Source: Streptomyces camponoticapitis
GTDB taxonomy: Bacteria > Actinomycetota > Actinomycetes > Streptomycetales > Streptomycetaceae
Assembly: GCF_014646115.1 (NCBI RefSeq)
Contig: NZ_BMMV01000022.1
Span: 62,001 to 126,000, forward strand
Reading direction: 5' to 3'
Length of the DNA: 64,000 nt
The position numbers and the translations under genes are program-made. Shown here piece by piece: positions 35,871 to 43,946 of the stretch. Each line of letters opens with the position of its first letter. The first letter of the stretch is position 1. A model generated the notes under the pieces. That model ran no database searches. It was not told where the DNA came from and saw only the letters and a program-made list of their open reading frames with translations.

Positions 35871-35913
35871 GGCCGACGGCCCGCACACGAGATTCGCGGG
35901 CGGGCCGTCGGCC
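35871..35913. terminator. Bidirectional terminator
   Basis: A 14-bp perfect stem (35871-35884 with 35900-35913) with a 15-nt loop separates the RecD-like gene from the convergent hypothetical gene. Confidence 0.8.
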
Positions 35914-35929
35914 GTGTCGGACAGCGGGG

Positions 35930-36601
35930 TCAGGCGTCCTGTTCCTCCAGGTCACCGAGGGGGTCCCGGCCCCGGATCCCGGCGCTGTCGAAATCCTCGT
36001 CGTCGAAGACCGAGCTGACGTCGAAGCGGCAGACGACCTGCTGCGGATCGGCCTGTTCGAAGGGGGCGCCGAGCCATTCGCCGGGCTCCGGAAGGTCGTC
36101 GGCGGCCGACACCCAGAGTGTCGAGTCGCCCTCCTCCAGGCCGAACTCCTTGTGCCGGGACGCGATCTCGTCCGGCTCGTACTCGCCGAAGAGCACGCCC
36201 ACGGCGGCGTGCACACTGGCGCCCACGACCGCCACGGTCTCGGCGTCCCCGTCGACATCGGCGATGCGCTGTGCCTGAGCGAGCAGTCTCCGTGGCTCCG
36301 CCACCGCGTAGTCGCGGCGGATCAGCACGCTGAGCGCGTTCGGCTCCTCCGGCCCCGCGTACGGCGGCAGGGAGTCGTCCGTGCCGGGGATCTCGAACGG
36401 GGTGACCTCGTCGTAGAGGTCGTAGAGCCGCTCGTCGTACGCCTCCGCCGCGGTGGCAAGGGCGTTGAACGCCTCGGAAACCGCCGGGTCGTCCTCACCC
36501 GTGCGGCGTTCGACCGCCGCGAGGTGACGGTCCAGCGCGACCTTGACCGCCTCGGCGGCGGCACGTACCTCGGCAGCCGTGGGCTGCGCAGCATCAGACA
36601 T
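35930..36601 (-). CDS. Conserved hypothetical protein
   Basis: A 223-residue acidic, cytosolic protein, not recognised. The N-terminal half is helical (AAAEAVKVALDRHLAAVERR) and the second half is richer in beta segments (SVHAAVGVLFGEYEPDE, DSTLWVSAADDLPEP). It has one Cys and no catalytic motif, signal or membrane segment. The ATG at 36599-36601 is chosen because it opens the conserved MSDAAQPTAAE sequence; the longer frame is unsupported. It diverges from the DUF5703 gene with 47 bp between, a fixed pair in Streptomyces as far as I recall. Confidence 0.75.
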   Translation of the reverse strand: MSDAAQPTAAEVRAAAEAVKVALDRHLAAVERRTGEDDPAVSEAFNALATAAEAYDERLYDLYDEVTPFEIPGTDDSLPPYAGPEEPNALSVLIRRDYAVAEPRRLLAQAQRIADVDGDAETVAVVGASVHAAVGVLFGEYEPDEIASRHKEFGLEEGDSTLWVSAADDLPEPGEWLGAPFEQADPQQVVCRFDVSSVFDDEDFDSAGIRGRDPLGDLEEQDA

Positions 36602-36648
36602 AGAGCAGACGCTATCCGTACCGGGGCTCTGCCCGCACAATAGATGCG

Positions 36649-36837
36649 ATGCCGGAATACGAATTTGTCGACGTGTACGTGCCGCGCGGGGTGTCCCGCA
36701 GCGACGCGACCCGCCTGCTGACCGACCACGCCGAGTACGGACACTGGGAAATGGACCGACTGAGCCTGCACCGGGACGGCAGTCGCAGAGTGCGGCTGCG
36801 CAGACGCATCATCCGTCAGGTACGCGCCACCTGGTAG
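36649..36837 (+). CDS. DUF5703 family small protein
   Basis: A 62-residue basic protein, MPEYEFVDVYVPRGVSRSDA at the start and RRVRLRRRIIRQVRATW at the end. The size and the opening match DUF5703, a small actinobacterial family of unknown role. It has no signal or membrane segment. The high Arg content near the C-terminus could bind nucleic acid. It is a single gene, ended by the hairpin at 36844-36881 that also faces chpC. Confidence 0.8.
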   Translation: MPEYEFVDVYVPRGVSRSDATRLLTDHAEYGHWEMDRLSLHRDGSRRVRLRRRIIRQVRATW

Positions 36838-36843
36838 ACGGTG

Positions 36844-36881
36844 ACGGGGCGGATCCCCGTGGTGTGGGAGGCCCGCCCCGT
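36844..36881. terminator. Terminator between DUF5703 and chpC
   Basis: ACGGGGCGG and CCGCCCCGT form a 9-bp perfect stem with a 20-nt loop, between two convergent genes. Confidence 0.6.
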
Positions 36882-36921
36882 GCCGTACCGGGTTGAACAC
36901 GTGGCGTACTCGCGCGCCGTC

Positions 36922-37644
36922 CTACGCGGCGGCGCGGGCGCGCCGGTAGATGATCGTGCCCGCGAGAAGCAGGACGGCACCGGCCGGAACGATCAGTCCG
37001 AGCCCGTCGCCGCCGGTCTGCGCGAGCACCTCGGTGGACGGGGCGACGGTCTTCGCCTCCGGGTGGTTCGGGGACGGCGGGACGGTGCGGTCCGTCGGGG
37101 GCTCGGGGTTGCCCGGGGTCTCGGGCGTCTCCTCGGCCGGCGGGGCGGGGGTGTCCGCGTTCACGCACTCGTTGCCGCTTGCGGGGTTCAGTGCTCCGAC
37201 GATGTCGACGCTGTTGCCGCAGACGTTGACCGGGACGTGCACCGGGACCTGGATGAGGTTGCCGGAGCCGACACCGGGTGAGTTGGCGGTTCCGCCCTCG
37301 GCGTGCGAGCCGCCGCCTCCGGAACCTGCGTGCGAGCCGCCGTTCCCGCCGGTGCCGCCCTCGGAGGCGTGCGAGCCGCCGCCCGGGCCGCGACCGCCGC
37401 CCGACGCGTTCACGCAGGCGTTGCCCATGGCGGGGTTCAGCACTCCGACGACGTTGACGGTGTTGCCGCAGGCGTTGACCGGGACGTGCACCGGGACCTG
37501 GACGCTGTTCCCGGACAGCACGCCCGGGGACTTCGCCGCGCTTCCTTCGGCACCCGCGTCCGCTTGCGCGTAGCCGCCGCCGATGGCGAACACGCCGCCG
37601 GCCGCCGCCACGGTGATCAGGCCTTTGCGCGTGACCTGTCTCAT
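36922..37644 (-). CDS. chpC: Long chaplin ChpC with sortase signal
   Basis: A 240-residue surface protein that coats aerial hyphae. A Sec signal peptide (about residues 1-30) precedes two chaplin domains (about 40-80 and 120-165), each with the paired cysteines and the VPVHVPVN-CGN-VxV-G-LNPA-GN core. A Gly/Ser/His-rich spacer links them. The C-terminal part is Pro/Glu-rich, then LAQTG (an LAxTG sorting motif for class E sortase), a hydrophobic stretch and the basic tail RRARAAA. It is anchored to peptidoglycan and helps assemble the hydrophobic amyloid rodlet layer. It follows chpH on the same strand past a strong hairpin. Confidence 0.95.
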   Translation of the reverse strand: MRQVTRKGLITVAAAGGVFAIGGGYAQADAGAEGSAAKSPGVLSGNSVQVPVHVPVNACGNTVNVVGVLNPAMGNACVNASGGGRGPGGGSHASEGGTGGNGGSHAGSGGGGSHAEGGTANSPGVGSGNLIQVPVHVPVNVCGNSVDIVGALNPASGNECVNADTPAPPAEETPETPGNPEPPTDRTVPPSPNHPEAKTVAPSTEVLAQTGGDGLGLIVPAGAVLLLAGTIIYRRARAAA

Positions 37645-37709
37645 AGCTTGTTCCTGCCTTCTGCCTTCCGGATACCCCCGGCACAGCGCGCCTGGGGTTT
37701 GAAACACGA

Positions 37710-37744
37710 CGGCCCCGGAGTGCGGGGTGCGCACTCCGGGGCCG
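37710..37744 (-). terminator. Terminator of chpH
   Basis: A 15-bp perfect stem (37710-37724 with 37730-37744) with a 5-nt loop lies 35 bp after the chpH stop and 66 bp before chpC, so the two chaplins are probably separate transcripts. Confidence 0.85.
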
Positions 37745-37779
37745 CTGGGCTCAGACCCTTACGGGTTCGAGGTACAACG

Positions 37780-38013
37780 TCACGCGTTGACGCAGGTGTT
37801 GCCGAAGGCGGGATTCAGCAGCCCGATCACGGAGACCGTGTTGCCGCACACATTCACCGGAATGTGGATGGGCGCCTGGATGACGTTGCCCGAGAGCACA
37901 CCGGGGGAACCCACGGCGGCACCCTGGGCACCGGAGTCGGCGACGGCCATACCCGCGCCCGCGAGCACGAGACCACCGGTGGCAGCCGCAGCGGCGACGA
38001 CCTTCTTGATCAT
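37780..38013 (-). CDS. chpH: Short chaplin ChpH
   Basis: A 77-residue secreted protein: a 25-residue signal peptide ending MAVADSGA, then one chaplin domain with cysteines in VCGNTV and GNTCVNA. Short chaplins self-assemble into amyloid fibrils that lower surface tension and cover aerial hyphae. ChpH with two Cys is one of the minimal set needed for aerial growth in S. coelicolor. The ATG has AAGGAGGA 4 nt before it. It is known to depend on the BldN sigma factor in S. coelicolor, but I could not find a clear BldN promoter here. Confidence 0.95.
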   Translation of the reverse strand: MIKKVVAAAAATGGLVLAGAGMAVADSGAQGAAVGSPGVLSGNVIQAPIHIPVNVCGNTVSVIGLLNPAFGNTCVNA

Positions 38014-38146
38014 TATTCCTCCTTGTTGGCAAATGCGGTCCCAACCTCGGACCGCACATCTGTAACGAGGAGGAGTGGACGGGGCTACGAGCCTATGGTC
38101 GCTTTCACTCTTTTCAGTCAAGTGCGCACGCGCTGGCGAATACCGG

Positions 38147-39472
38147 TCAGCTGGCGTCGATGAAGCGGTCCAACACCCTTACACCGAAGCGCAGTCCGTC
38201 CAGCGGCACCCGCTCGTCCACGCCGTGGAACATCCCGGCGAAGTCCAGCTCCGGCGGGAGCTTGAGCGGCGCGAAGCCGAAGCCCCGGATACCGAGGTCG
38301 TCGAAGGACTTGGCGTCCGTACCGCCCGACAGCATGTACGGGACGGCCCGCGCGATCGGGTCCTCCGCGACGAGCGCGGTCTGCATGGCGTCCACGAGCC
38401 TGCCGTCGAAGCTGGTCTCCAGGGCCTTGTCGCCGTGCACGTCCTCGCGCTTCACGCGCGGGCCGATGATCCGGTCGATGTCGGCGAGGAACTCCTCCTC
38501 GTAGCCGGGCAGGAAGCGCCCGTCGACATGGGCGGTCGCCTGGCCGGGGATGACGTTCACCTTGTAGCCCGCGCCGAGCATGGTGGGGGCGGCGGAGTTA
38601 CGCAGGGTGGCGCCGATCATCTTCGCGATGCCGCCGAGCGTGGCGAGCGTGCCCTCCATGTCCTCCGGGTCGAGCGGGACGCCGAGCGCGTCGGACAGCT
38701 CGTCCAGGAAGGACCGCACGGTCTTGGTCATCCGCACCGGCCATTCGTGCCGGCCGAGCCGGGCCACCGCCTCGCAGAGTTCGGTGATGGCGTTGTCGTT
38801 GTTGGTCATCGAGCCGTGCCCGGCCGTGCCCTCCACGGTGAGCCGCATCCAGTGCATGCCCTTCTGGGCCGTCTCGACCAGATAGAGCCGCAGGTTCTCG
38901 TTGACGGTGAAGGAGAAGCCGCCGACCTCGCTGATCGCCTCGGTGACGCCCTCGAAGAGGTCGGGGTGGTTGTCGACCAGATACCGCGCTCCGTACGTAC
39001 CGCCCGCCTCCTCGTCGGCCAGGAAGGCGAGGACGATGTCGCGCGGGGGCTTGCGCCCGCTGCGGAGCCTGTCCCGCACCACGGCGAGGGTCATGGCGTC
39101 CATGTCCTTCATGTCGACCGCGCCGCGCCCCCAGAGGCAGCCTTCGGCGATCTCGCCGGCGAACGGGTCGTGCGTCCAGTCGGCCGCGTTGGCGGGGACG
39201 ACATCGGTGTGGCCGTGGATGAGCAGGGCGGGCCTGGAGGGGTCCTCGCCGGCGATCCTGGCGACGGTGGAGGCACGGCCCTTGTGGGACTCGAAGATCT
39301 CCGGTTCGAGCCCCACCTCCGCCAGCTTCTCCGCCACGTACTCCGCTGCCGCCCGCTCGCCGGGGCCCGAGTGGTCCCCGTAGTTGCTGGTGTCGATCCG
39401 GATCAGATCGCGGCAGAGGTCGACTACCTCGTCCTCGCCCGAGACCGTCCCGCCCGTGTTCGACTCGCTCAC
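38147..39472 (-). CDS. M20 family metallopeptidase (M20/M25/M40 dipeptidase-like)
   Basis: A 441-residue di-zinc hydrolase. Metal and catalytic residues are visible in LIHGHTDVVP, WGRGAVDMKDMDAM, LADEEAGGTYGA and FHGVDERVP, with the dimerisation domain inserted after about residue 190 (TAGHGSMTN). Such enzymes cut dipeptides or acyl-amino acids in the cytoplasm. The GTG at 39470-39472 is chosen: GGGAG lies 8 nt upstream, while the longer ATG form lacks one. It ends 134 bp before chpH, on the same strand. Confidence 0.9.
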   Translation of the reverse strand: MSESNTGGTVSGEDEVVDLCRDLIRIDTSNYGDHSGPGERAAAEYVAEKLAEVGLEPEIFESHKGRASTVARIAGEDPSRPALLIHGHTDVVPANAADWTHDPFAGEIAEGCLWGRGAVDMKDMDAMTLAVVRDRLRSGRKPPRDIVLAFLADEEAGGTYGARYLVDNHPDLFEGVTEAISEVGGFSFTVNENLRLYLVETAQKGMHWMRLTVEGTAGHGSMTNNDNAITELCEAVARLGRHEWPVRMTKTVRSFLDELSDALGVPLDPEDMEGTLATLGGIAKMIGATLRNSAAPTMLGAGYKVNVIPGQATAHVDGRFLPGYEEEFLADIDRIIGPRVKREDVHGDKALETSFDGRLVDAMQTALVAEDPIARAVPYMLSGGTDAKSFDDLGIRGFGFAPLKLPPELDFAGMFHGVDERVPLDGLRFGVRVLDRFIDAS

Positions 39473-39599
39473 GCTGCTCACTCCCGCTGTCGTTGCCGGT
39501 GGTCGTCCCATCCTCCCACCGGGCGTGGATCGGGCAGTGCCCGATGTTTGCTATGGTTTTCCACGTCGGAACGGCCTTCGGCCGTCCGGCGGACACCTT

Positions 39600-39687
39600 G
39601 TCCGGGTGGCGGAATGGCAGACGCGCTAGCTTGAGGTGCTAGTGCCCTTTATCGGGCGTGGGGGTTCAAGTCCCCCCTCGGACACCA
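39600..39687 (+). tRNA. tRNA-Leu (anticodon GAG)
   Basis: An 88-nt class II tRNA. The acceptor stem GTCCGGG pairs with CTCGGAC. The D-arm, the anticodon arm CTAGC-TTGAGGT-GCTAG with anticodon GAG, a long variable arm (GCCCTTTATCGGGC) and a T-arm with GGTTCAAGTCC are present. CCA is encoded. It reads CUC and CUU codons, and is not the developmental bldA tRNA, which has UAA. Confidence 0.97.
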
Positions 39688-39700
39688 TCGTTGACGTAAT

Positions 39701-39732
39701 GCCGATCGGGATCCTTTTCCCGGTCGGCTTTT
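39701..39732 (+). terminator. Terminator after tRNA-Leu
   Basis: A 10-bp stem (GCCGATCGGG with CCCGGTCGGC, one G-T pair), an 8-nt loop and a TTTT tail form an intrinsic terminator of the classical kind, rare in this window. Confidence 0.85.
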
Positions 39733-39896
39733 CGCATTCCACGACCCTGTCGGGCCACCCCTAAGATCTGCCCCGAACTCCCTGGTGGGGGCCGGGGGCG
39801 AGCAGAATAGGGGTTGCCCGCGGGAGGGCTCGCTGGCACGTTTGCGATGCAATTCTCAGTCGACGTGTGCCCCCAGAATGAGGCGACGAAAACATC

Positions 39897-40682
39897 ATGA
39901 CTCTCGCGCCCAGCGAAACGAAGCCGTGGATTCGACGCTTTCGACCGGCACCGGAAGCGCGCACCCAGTTGGTGTGCCTCCCGCACGCGGGAGGGTCCGC
40001 GCCGTTCTTCCTTCCGGTGACCAAGGCGCTCTCCCCCGAGACCGATGTGCTGGCCGTCCAGTATCCGGGCCGCCAGGACCGTCGCGACGAGAAGGGCATA
40101 CCCAGCATTCCGAAGCTGGCGGACGCGGTGGCCCGTGAGCTCCTGGAGTGGGCGGACCGGCCGATCACCCTCTTCGGTCACAGCATGGGCGCTTCCGTGG
40201 CGTTCGAGGTCGCGCGGCGGCTGCGTGACACCGACGTGGAGGTGCTCGGGCTGATCGTCTCCGGTCGGTGCGCGCCGCGCTGCCGGTGCATCACGACGCG
40301 TCAGCTCTTCACCGACGAGAACATCCTCGACGACGTCCGCCGGATGAGCGGGACGGACTCGGAGGTCCTCGGCGACGACGATGTCGTACGCATGATCATG
40401 CCGGCCCTGCGCAACGACTACGCGGCCGTGATGTCGTACCGGAGCGAGCCGGGGGCGACGGTGCCGTATCCCGTCGTGGCGCTGATCGGCGACTCCGACC
40501 CTCAGGTGCCGGTCATGGACGCGCGGGCGTGGGCCGACCACACGGAGGCGGACTTCCAGCTGCACGTCTTCCCCGGCGGTCACTTCTACCTCAACGACCA
40601 GCCCGCCGCCGTGGTCGGCACGGTCAGGCACCACATCGCGCGGTGGTCCACCGCCGACGCGCTGCGGGACCGCGTCGCCTGA
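39897..40682 (+). CDS. Type II thioesterase (alpha/beta hydrolase), orphan
   Basis: A 261-residue editing thioesterase of the GrsT/TesA kind. It removes wrong acyl or aminoacyl groups from carrier proteins of NRPS or PKS lines. The opening LVCLPHAGGSAPFF, nucleophile elbow FGHSMGAS, catalytic Asp region ALIGDSDPQVP and His in FPGGHFYLND are all present. Odd feature: SGRCAPRCRCITTRQ puts three cysteines in the lid where relatives have none that I recall. No carrier-protein or synthase gene is nearby, so it must serve a pathway elsewhere. The start ATG has no clear ribosome site. Confidence 0.9.
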   Translation: MTLAPSETKPWIRRFRPAPEARTQLVCLPHAGGSAPFFLPVTKALSPETDVLAVQYPGRQDRRDEKGIPSIPKLADAVARELLEWADRPITLFGHSMGASVAFEVARRLRDTDVEVLGLIVSGRCAPRCRCITTRQLFTDENILDDVRRMSGTDSEVLGDDDVVRMIMPALRNDYAAVMSYRSEPGATVPYPVVALIGDSDPQVPVMDARAWADHTEADFQLHVFPGGHFYLNDQPAAVVGTVRHHIARWSTADALRDRVA

Positions 40683-40710
40683 GGCGACGACACGGCCCCG
40701 CACGGCGGGT

Positions 40711-41376
40711 TCAGCCGCCGGCGCGGATCCACTCGTCCAGATGCGGCGCCTCGTCGCCGACCGTGGTCGAGTCGCCGTGTCCGGTACGCACCACCGTCCC
40801 GGGTGGCAGCGTCAGCAGCCGTTCGCGGATCGACTCGATGATCGTCGGGAAGTGCGAGAAGGACCGGCCGGTGGCGCCGGGTCCACCCTGGAAGAGCGTG
40901 TCGCCGGTGAAGACCGTGGACAGCTCGGGGGCGTACAGACAGACCGCGCCCGGCGCGTGGCCGGGCGTGTGCAGCACCGTGAGGGTGATGCCGGCGACGG
41001 ACAGGCCCTGGCCGTCGGCCAGTTCGCCGTCCGGGAGCCGGTCCGGGTGGGTCTGCTTCCACAGCGGCAGGTCGTCCGGGTGCAGCAGGACCGGGGCGCC
41101 GGTGGCGGCGGCGAGCGCCGGGGCCGCGTCGATGTGGTCGTTGTGGGCGTGGGTGCAGACGATGGCGCGCAGCGTCCGGCCGCCGAGGGCGGTCTCGATG
41201 GCCGTGGCGTCGTGGGCCGCGTCGATGACGATCGCCTCGGTGTCGTCGCCGACGATCCAGACGTTGTTGTCGACGTCCCAGGTGCCGCCGTCCAGCGAGA
41301 ACGTGCCGGAGGTGACGAGGTGGTCGACGCGGGCCCCGGACGCGGCGGAGCCGGCGGCCGAGTCGGTGGCGGCCAT
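40711..41376 (-). CDS. MBL-fold metallo-hydrolase, partner of mycothiol-dependent formaldehyde dehydrogenase
   Basis: A 221-residue hydrolase. The metal motif is THAHNDHID (H-x-H-x-D-H), followed by TPGHAPGAVCL, FTGDTLFQ and GHGDSTTVGDE, as in the glyoxalase II branch. Its ATG overlaps the stop of mscR as TGATG, so it is translated with it. The likely task is hydrolysis of the S-formyl-mycothiol made by the dehydrogenase, giving formate and free mycothiol; the role is inferred from the coupling. The substrate could also be another mycothiol thioester. Confidence 0.88.
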   Translation of the reverse strand: MAATDSAAGSAASGARVDHLVTSGTFSLDGGTWDVDNNVWIVGDDTEAIVIDAAHDATAIETALGGRTLRAIVCTHAHNDHIDAAPALAAATGAPVLLHPDDLPLWKQTHPDRLPDGELADGQGLSVAGITLTVLHTPGHAPGAVCLYAPELSTVFTGDTLFQGGPGATGRSFSHFPTIIESIRERLLTLPPGTVVRTGHGDSTTVGDEAPHLDEWIRAGG

Positions 41377-42464
41377 CAGAAGACCACGACCGAGCGCAGG
41401 ACGTCGCCCTCGTGCATACGCGCGAAGGCCTTCTCGACGTCGCCGAGTCCGATGGTCTCGGTGACGAACGCGCCCAGGTCGATACGGCCCTGCTGGTGCA
41501 GATCGATCAGCATCGGGAAGTCGCGGGACGGCAGACAGTCGCCGTACCAGGACGACTTGAGGGAGCCGCCGCGCCCGAAGACGTCCAGCAGCGGCAGTTC
41601 GAGCCGCATCTCCGGGGTCGGGACCCCGACCAGGACGACCGTACCGGCCAAGTCGCGTGCGTAGAAAGCCTGCTCGTACGTCTCCGGGCGGCCGACCGCC
41701 TCGATGACGACGTCCGCCCCGAAACCGCCGGTCAGCTCGCGGATCGCCTCGACGGGGTCGGTGGTGCGGGAGTTGACGGTGTGGGTGGCGCCCATCGTCT
41801 TCGCCGTGGCGAGTTTGCGGTCGTCTATGTCGACGGCGATGATCCGCGCCGCCCCCGCGAGACGCGAACCGACTATCGCCGCGTCGCCGACACCGCCGCA
41901 GCCTATGACGGCGACGGAGTCTCCCCGGCCGACGTCGCCGGTGTTGATCGCCGCACCGATGCCGGCCATGACACCGCAGCCGAGCAGACCGGCCACGGCC
42001 GGTGCGACGGCCGGGTCGACCTTGGTGCACTGTCCGGCGGCGACCAGGGTCTTCTCCGCGAAGGCGCCGATGCCGAGCGCCGGGGAGAGCTCCGTGCCTC
42101 CGGCGAGCAGCGTCATCTTCCGCTCGGCGTTGTGGGTGTTGAAGCAGTACCAGGGCCTGCCCCGCAGGCACGCCCGACAACTGCCGCAGACGGCGCGCCA
42201 GTTGAGAATGACGAAATCTCCGGGAGCGACGTCGGTGACGCCGTCGCCCACCGACTCCACCACGCCCGACGCCTCGTGGCCGAGCAGGAAGGGGTAGTCG
42301 TCGTTGATCCCGCCCTGTTTGTAGTGCAGATCGGTGTGGCAGACGCCGCACGCCTGGATCTTCACCACAGCCTCGCCGGGGCCGGGATCGGGGATCACTA
42401 TCGTCTCGATCCGCACCGGCTCGTTCTTGCCGGGCGCCACGACGCCTTGCACCTGCTGCGACAT
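41376..42464 (-). CDS. mscR: S-(hydroxymethyl)mycothiol dehydrogenase
   Basis: A 362-residue zinc medium-chain dehydrogenase that oxidises the formaldehyde-mycothiol adduct with NAD; it can also reduce S-nitrosomycothiol. Catalytic zinc ligands lie in CGVCHTDLHYK and GHEASG, structural zinc in CGSCRACLRGRPWYC, and the Rossmann motif is VIGCGGVGDAA. The opening VQGVVAPGKNEPVRIETI is typical of the mycothiol enzyme. It sits in tandem with the MBL hydrolase, and mycothiol supply is represented in the same window by mshC. It is 69 bp downstream of the gntR-type gene on the same strand. Confidence 0.94.
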   Translation of the reverse strand: MSQQVQGVVAPGKNEPVRIETIVIPDPGPGEAVVKIQACGVCHTDLHYKQGGINDDYPFLLGHEASGVVESVGDGVTDVAPGDFVILNWRAVCGSCRACLRGRPWYCFNTHNAERKMTLLAGGTELSPALGIGAFAEKTLVAAGQCTKVDPAVAPAVAGLLGCGVMAGIGAAINTGDVGRGDSVAVIGCGGVGDAAIVGSRLAGAARIIAVDIDDRKLATAKTMGATHTVNSRTTDPVEAIRELTGGFGADVVIEAVGRPETYEQAFYARDLAGTVVLVGVPTPEMRLELPLLDVFGRGGSLKSSWYGDCLPSRDFPMLIDLHQQGRIDLGAFVTETIGLGDVEKAFARMHEGDVLRSVVVF

Positions 42465-42533
42465 GTCAGGACCTGCCTCTCCATCGAGCCTGAAGGGGCA
42501 AGTCTGTCATCGCGCCACCCGGGTGCGCCCCGG

Positions 42534-43235
42534 TCAGGGTGCCAGCACGTCGAGTTCCTGGAGGGCGCCGACGGCGATCTGCCGGGTCAGCTCCTCGGCA
42601 CGGGCGGCGTCCCGCTCCCGTACGGCTTCCGCGACCTGTACATGGAGGGTCACGGCCGCCGGGTCCGGGTCGTGGAACATCACCTCGTGCCGCGTACGGC
42701 CGGTGAGCACCTCCGCGACCACGTCCCCGAGCCGGGCGAACATCTCGTTGCCCGACGCGTCGAGGACCACCCGGTGGAAGGCGACGTCGTGCCGCAGATA
42801 GCCCTCGAGTTGGTGTCCGCGCGAGGTGGCGACCATTCCGAGGGCCTGCTCGGTGAGGGCGGCGCACTGCTCGGGGGTGGCGTTGGTGGCGGCGAGACCG
42901 GCGGCGACCGGCTCGACCGCGGAGCGCAGCACGGTCAGTGAACGCAGCTGGCGCGGCCGGTCGTTGCCGGCGAGGCGCCAGCGGATGACCCGCGGGTCGT
43001 AGACGTTCCATTCGGCGGCGGGCCGCACCGTCACCCCGACGCGCCGGCGGGACTGGACGAGGTGCATCGATTCGAGGACGCGGACCACTTCCCGTACGAC
43101 GGTGCGCGAGACATCGAAGCGCCGCGCGACCTCGTCGGTGCGCACGACGCCGCCTTCGGGGTACTCGCCCCCCGTGATGGCGAGACCGAGGGTGTCGAGC
43201 ACATGGGTATGCAGGCCCCGGCCTTCTGTGGTCAT
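42534..43235 (-). CDS. gntR: GntR/FadR-family regulator of gluconate genes
   Basis: A 233-residue regulator. The winged helix is RTDEVARRFDVSRTVVREVV and the C-terminal FCD domain shows the ligand residues DVAFHRVVLD and LHVQVAEAV. It diverges from gntK-gntP with 131 bp between, so it most likely represses them and itself until gluconate or gluconate 6-phosphate is present. From memory this is the arrangement SCO1678-1680. A candidate operator lies at 43288-43308. Confidence 0.9.
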   Translation of the reverse strand: MTTEGRGLHTHVLDTLGLAITGGEYPEGGVVRTDEVARRFDVSRTVVREVVRVLESMHLVQSRRRVGVTVRPAAEWNVYDPRVIRWRLAGNDRPRQLRSLTVLRSAVEPVAAGLAATNATPEQCAALTEQALGMVATSRGHQLEGYLRHDVAFHRVVLDASGNEMFARLGDVVAEVLTGRTRHEVMFHDPDPAAVTLHVQVAEAVRERDAARAEELTRQIAVGALQELDVLAP

Positions 43236-43287
43236 GACGGAAGCCTACGGGGCGGGCAGGGCGAAGAAAAAATATGACAAGTGAGTG

Positions 43288-43308
43288 ACGACATCTTGAA
43301 TACGTCGT
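43288..43308. promoter_or_regulatory. Candidate GntR operator and gntKP promoter region
   Basis: ACGAC-N11-GTCGT is an inverted repeat in the gntR/gntK gap. A TTGAAT box (43296-43301) within it and CAGTAT at about 43321 could be -35 and -10 with a 19-bp spacer. An operator lying over the -35 would give repression. The dyad is short. Confidence 0.35.
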
Positions 43309-43366
43309 ACATATGCGTTTCAGTATCGCGGAGGCAGCGGAGCATGCGAGGACAGCGAGGCATCAG

Positions 43367-43906
43367 ATGAACACCCCCCACGTCGTCGTGGTGATGGGCG
43401 TGGCAGGTACCGGCAAAACGACCGTCGGTCCCCTGCTGGCCGCCGCCCTGGGCGTCCCGTACGCCGAGGGCGACGACTTCCACCCACCCGAGAACATCGC
43501 CAAGATGTCCGCGGGCACCCCGCTGGACGACGACGACCGCCGGCCCTGGCTCGACGCGATCGGGCGCTGGGCGCACGGCCGGGCCGGTCTCGGCGGTGTG
43601 GTCAGCAGTTCGGCGCTCAAGCGCGCCTACCGCGACCGGCTGCGGGCCGCGGCGCCCGACGTCCTCTTCCTGCACCTCACCGGTGAACGCGCCCTGATCG
43701 AACGGCGGATGGCGGACCGCAAGGGGCACTTCATGCCCACCGCCCTGCTGGATTCGCAGTTCGCCACGTTGCAGCCACTGGGCGACGACGAGGCGGGCGT
43801 CACGGTCGACGTGGCCGGCACCCCCGAGGAGATCACCGGACGGGGCGTCGCCGCGCTGGCCGGACTCGACCGTCCCCACGGGCCCTACGAGCCCGAACTC
43901 ACCTGA
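43367..43906 (+). CDS. gntK: Gluconokinase
   Basis: A 179-residue P-loop kinase that makes 6-phosphogluconate from gluconate and ATP. Walker A reads VMGVAGTGKTTVG, the substrate segment is AEGDDFHPPENIAKMSAG and DDDDRRPWL, and FLHLTGERALIERRM is the family lid region. The start ATG 43367 has GAGG 7 nt upstream; an ATG at 43313 is in frame but unsupported and overlaps the promoter. It is followed by gntP after 40 bp. Confidence 0.95.
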   Translation: MNTPHVVVVMGVAGTGKTTVGPLLAAALGVPYAEGDDFHPPENIAKMSAGTPLDDDDRRPWLDAIGRWAHGRAGLGGVVSSSALKRAYRDRLRAAAPDVLFLHLTGERALIERRMADRKGHFMPTALLDSQFATLQPLGDDEAGVTVDVAGTPEEITGRGVAALAGLDRPHGPYEPELT

Positions 43907-43946
43907 CAGACAAGCCAGTCAACTCCCCGATACTAAGGATCCCCCC

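Noticed and set aside
36543..36896. A 117-codon frame covering the DUF5703 gene
   Set aside because: It overlaps the DUF5703 gene in another frame, is Arg/Ala-rich and lacks a ribosome site.
39600..39900. tRNA-Leu as an integration site with a nearby element
   Set aside because: No second copy of the tRNA 3' end, no integrase and no excisionase are visible downstream.
41376..42464. Naming mscR a plain alcohol dehydrogenase
   Set aside because: The N-terminal sequence, coupled MBL gene and presence of mycothiol synthesis favour the mycothiol-formaldehyde enzyme; the plain dehydrogenase at 60364-61443 differs in these points.
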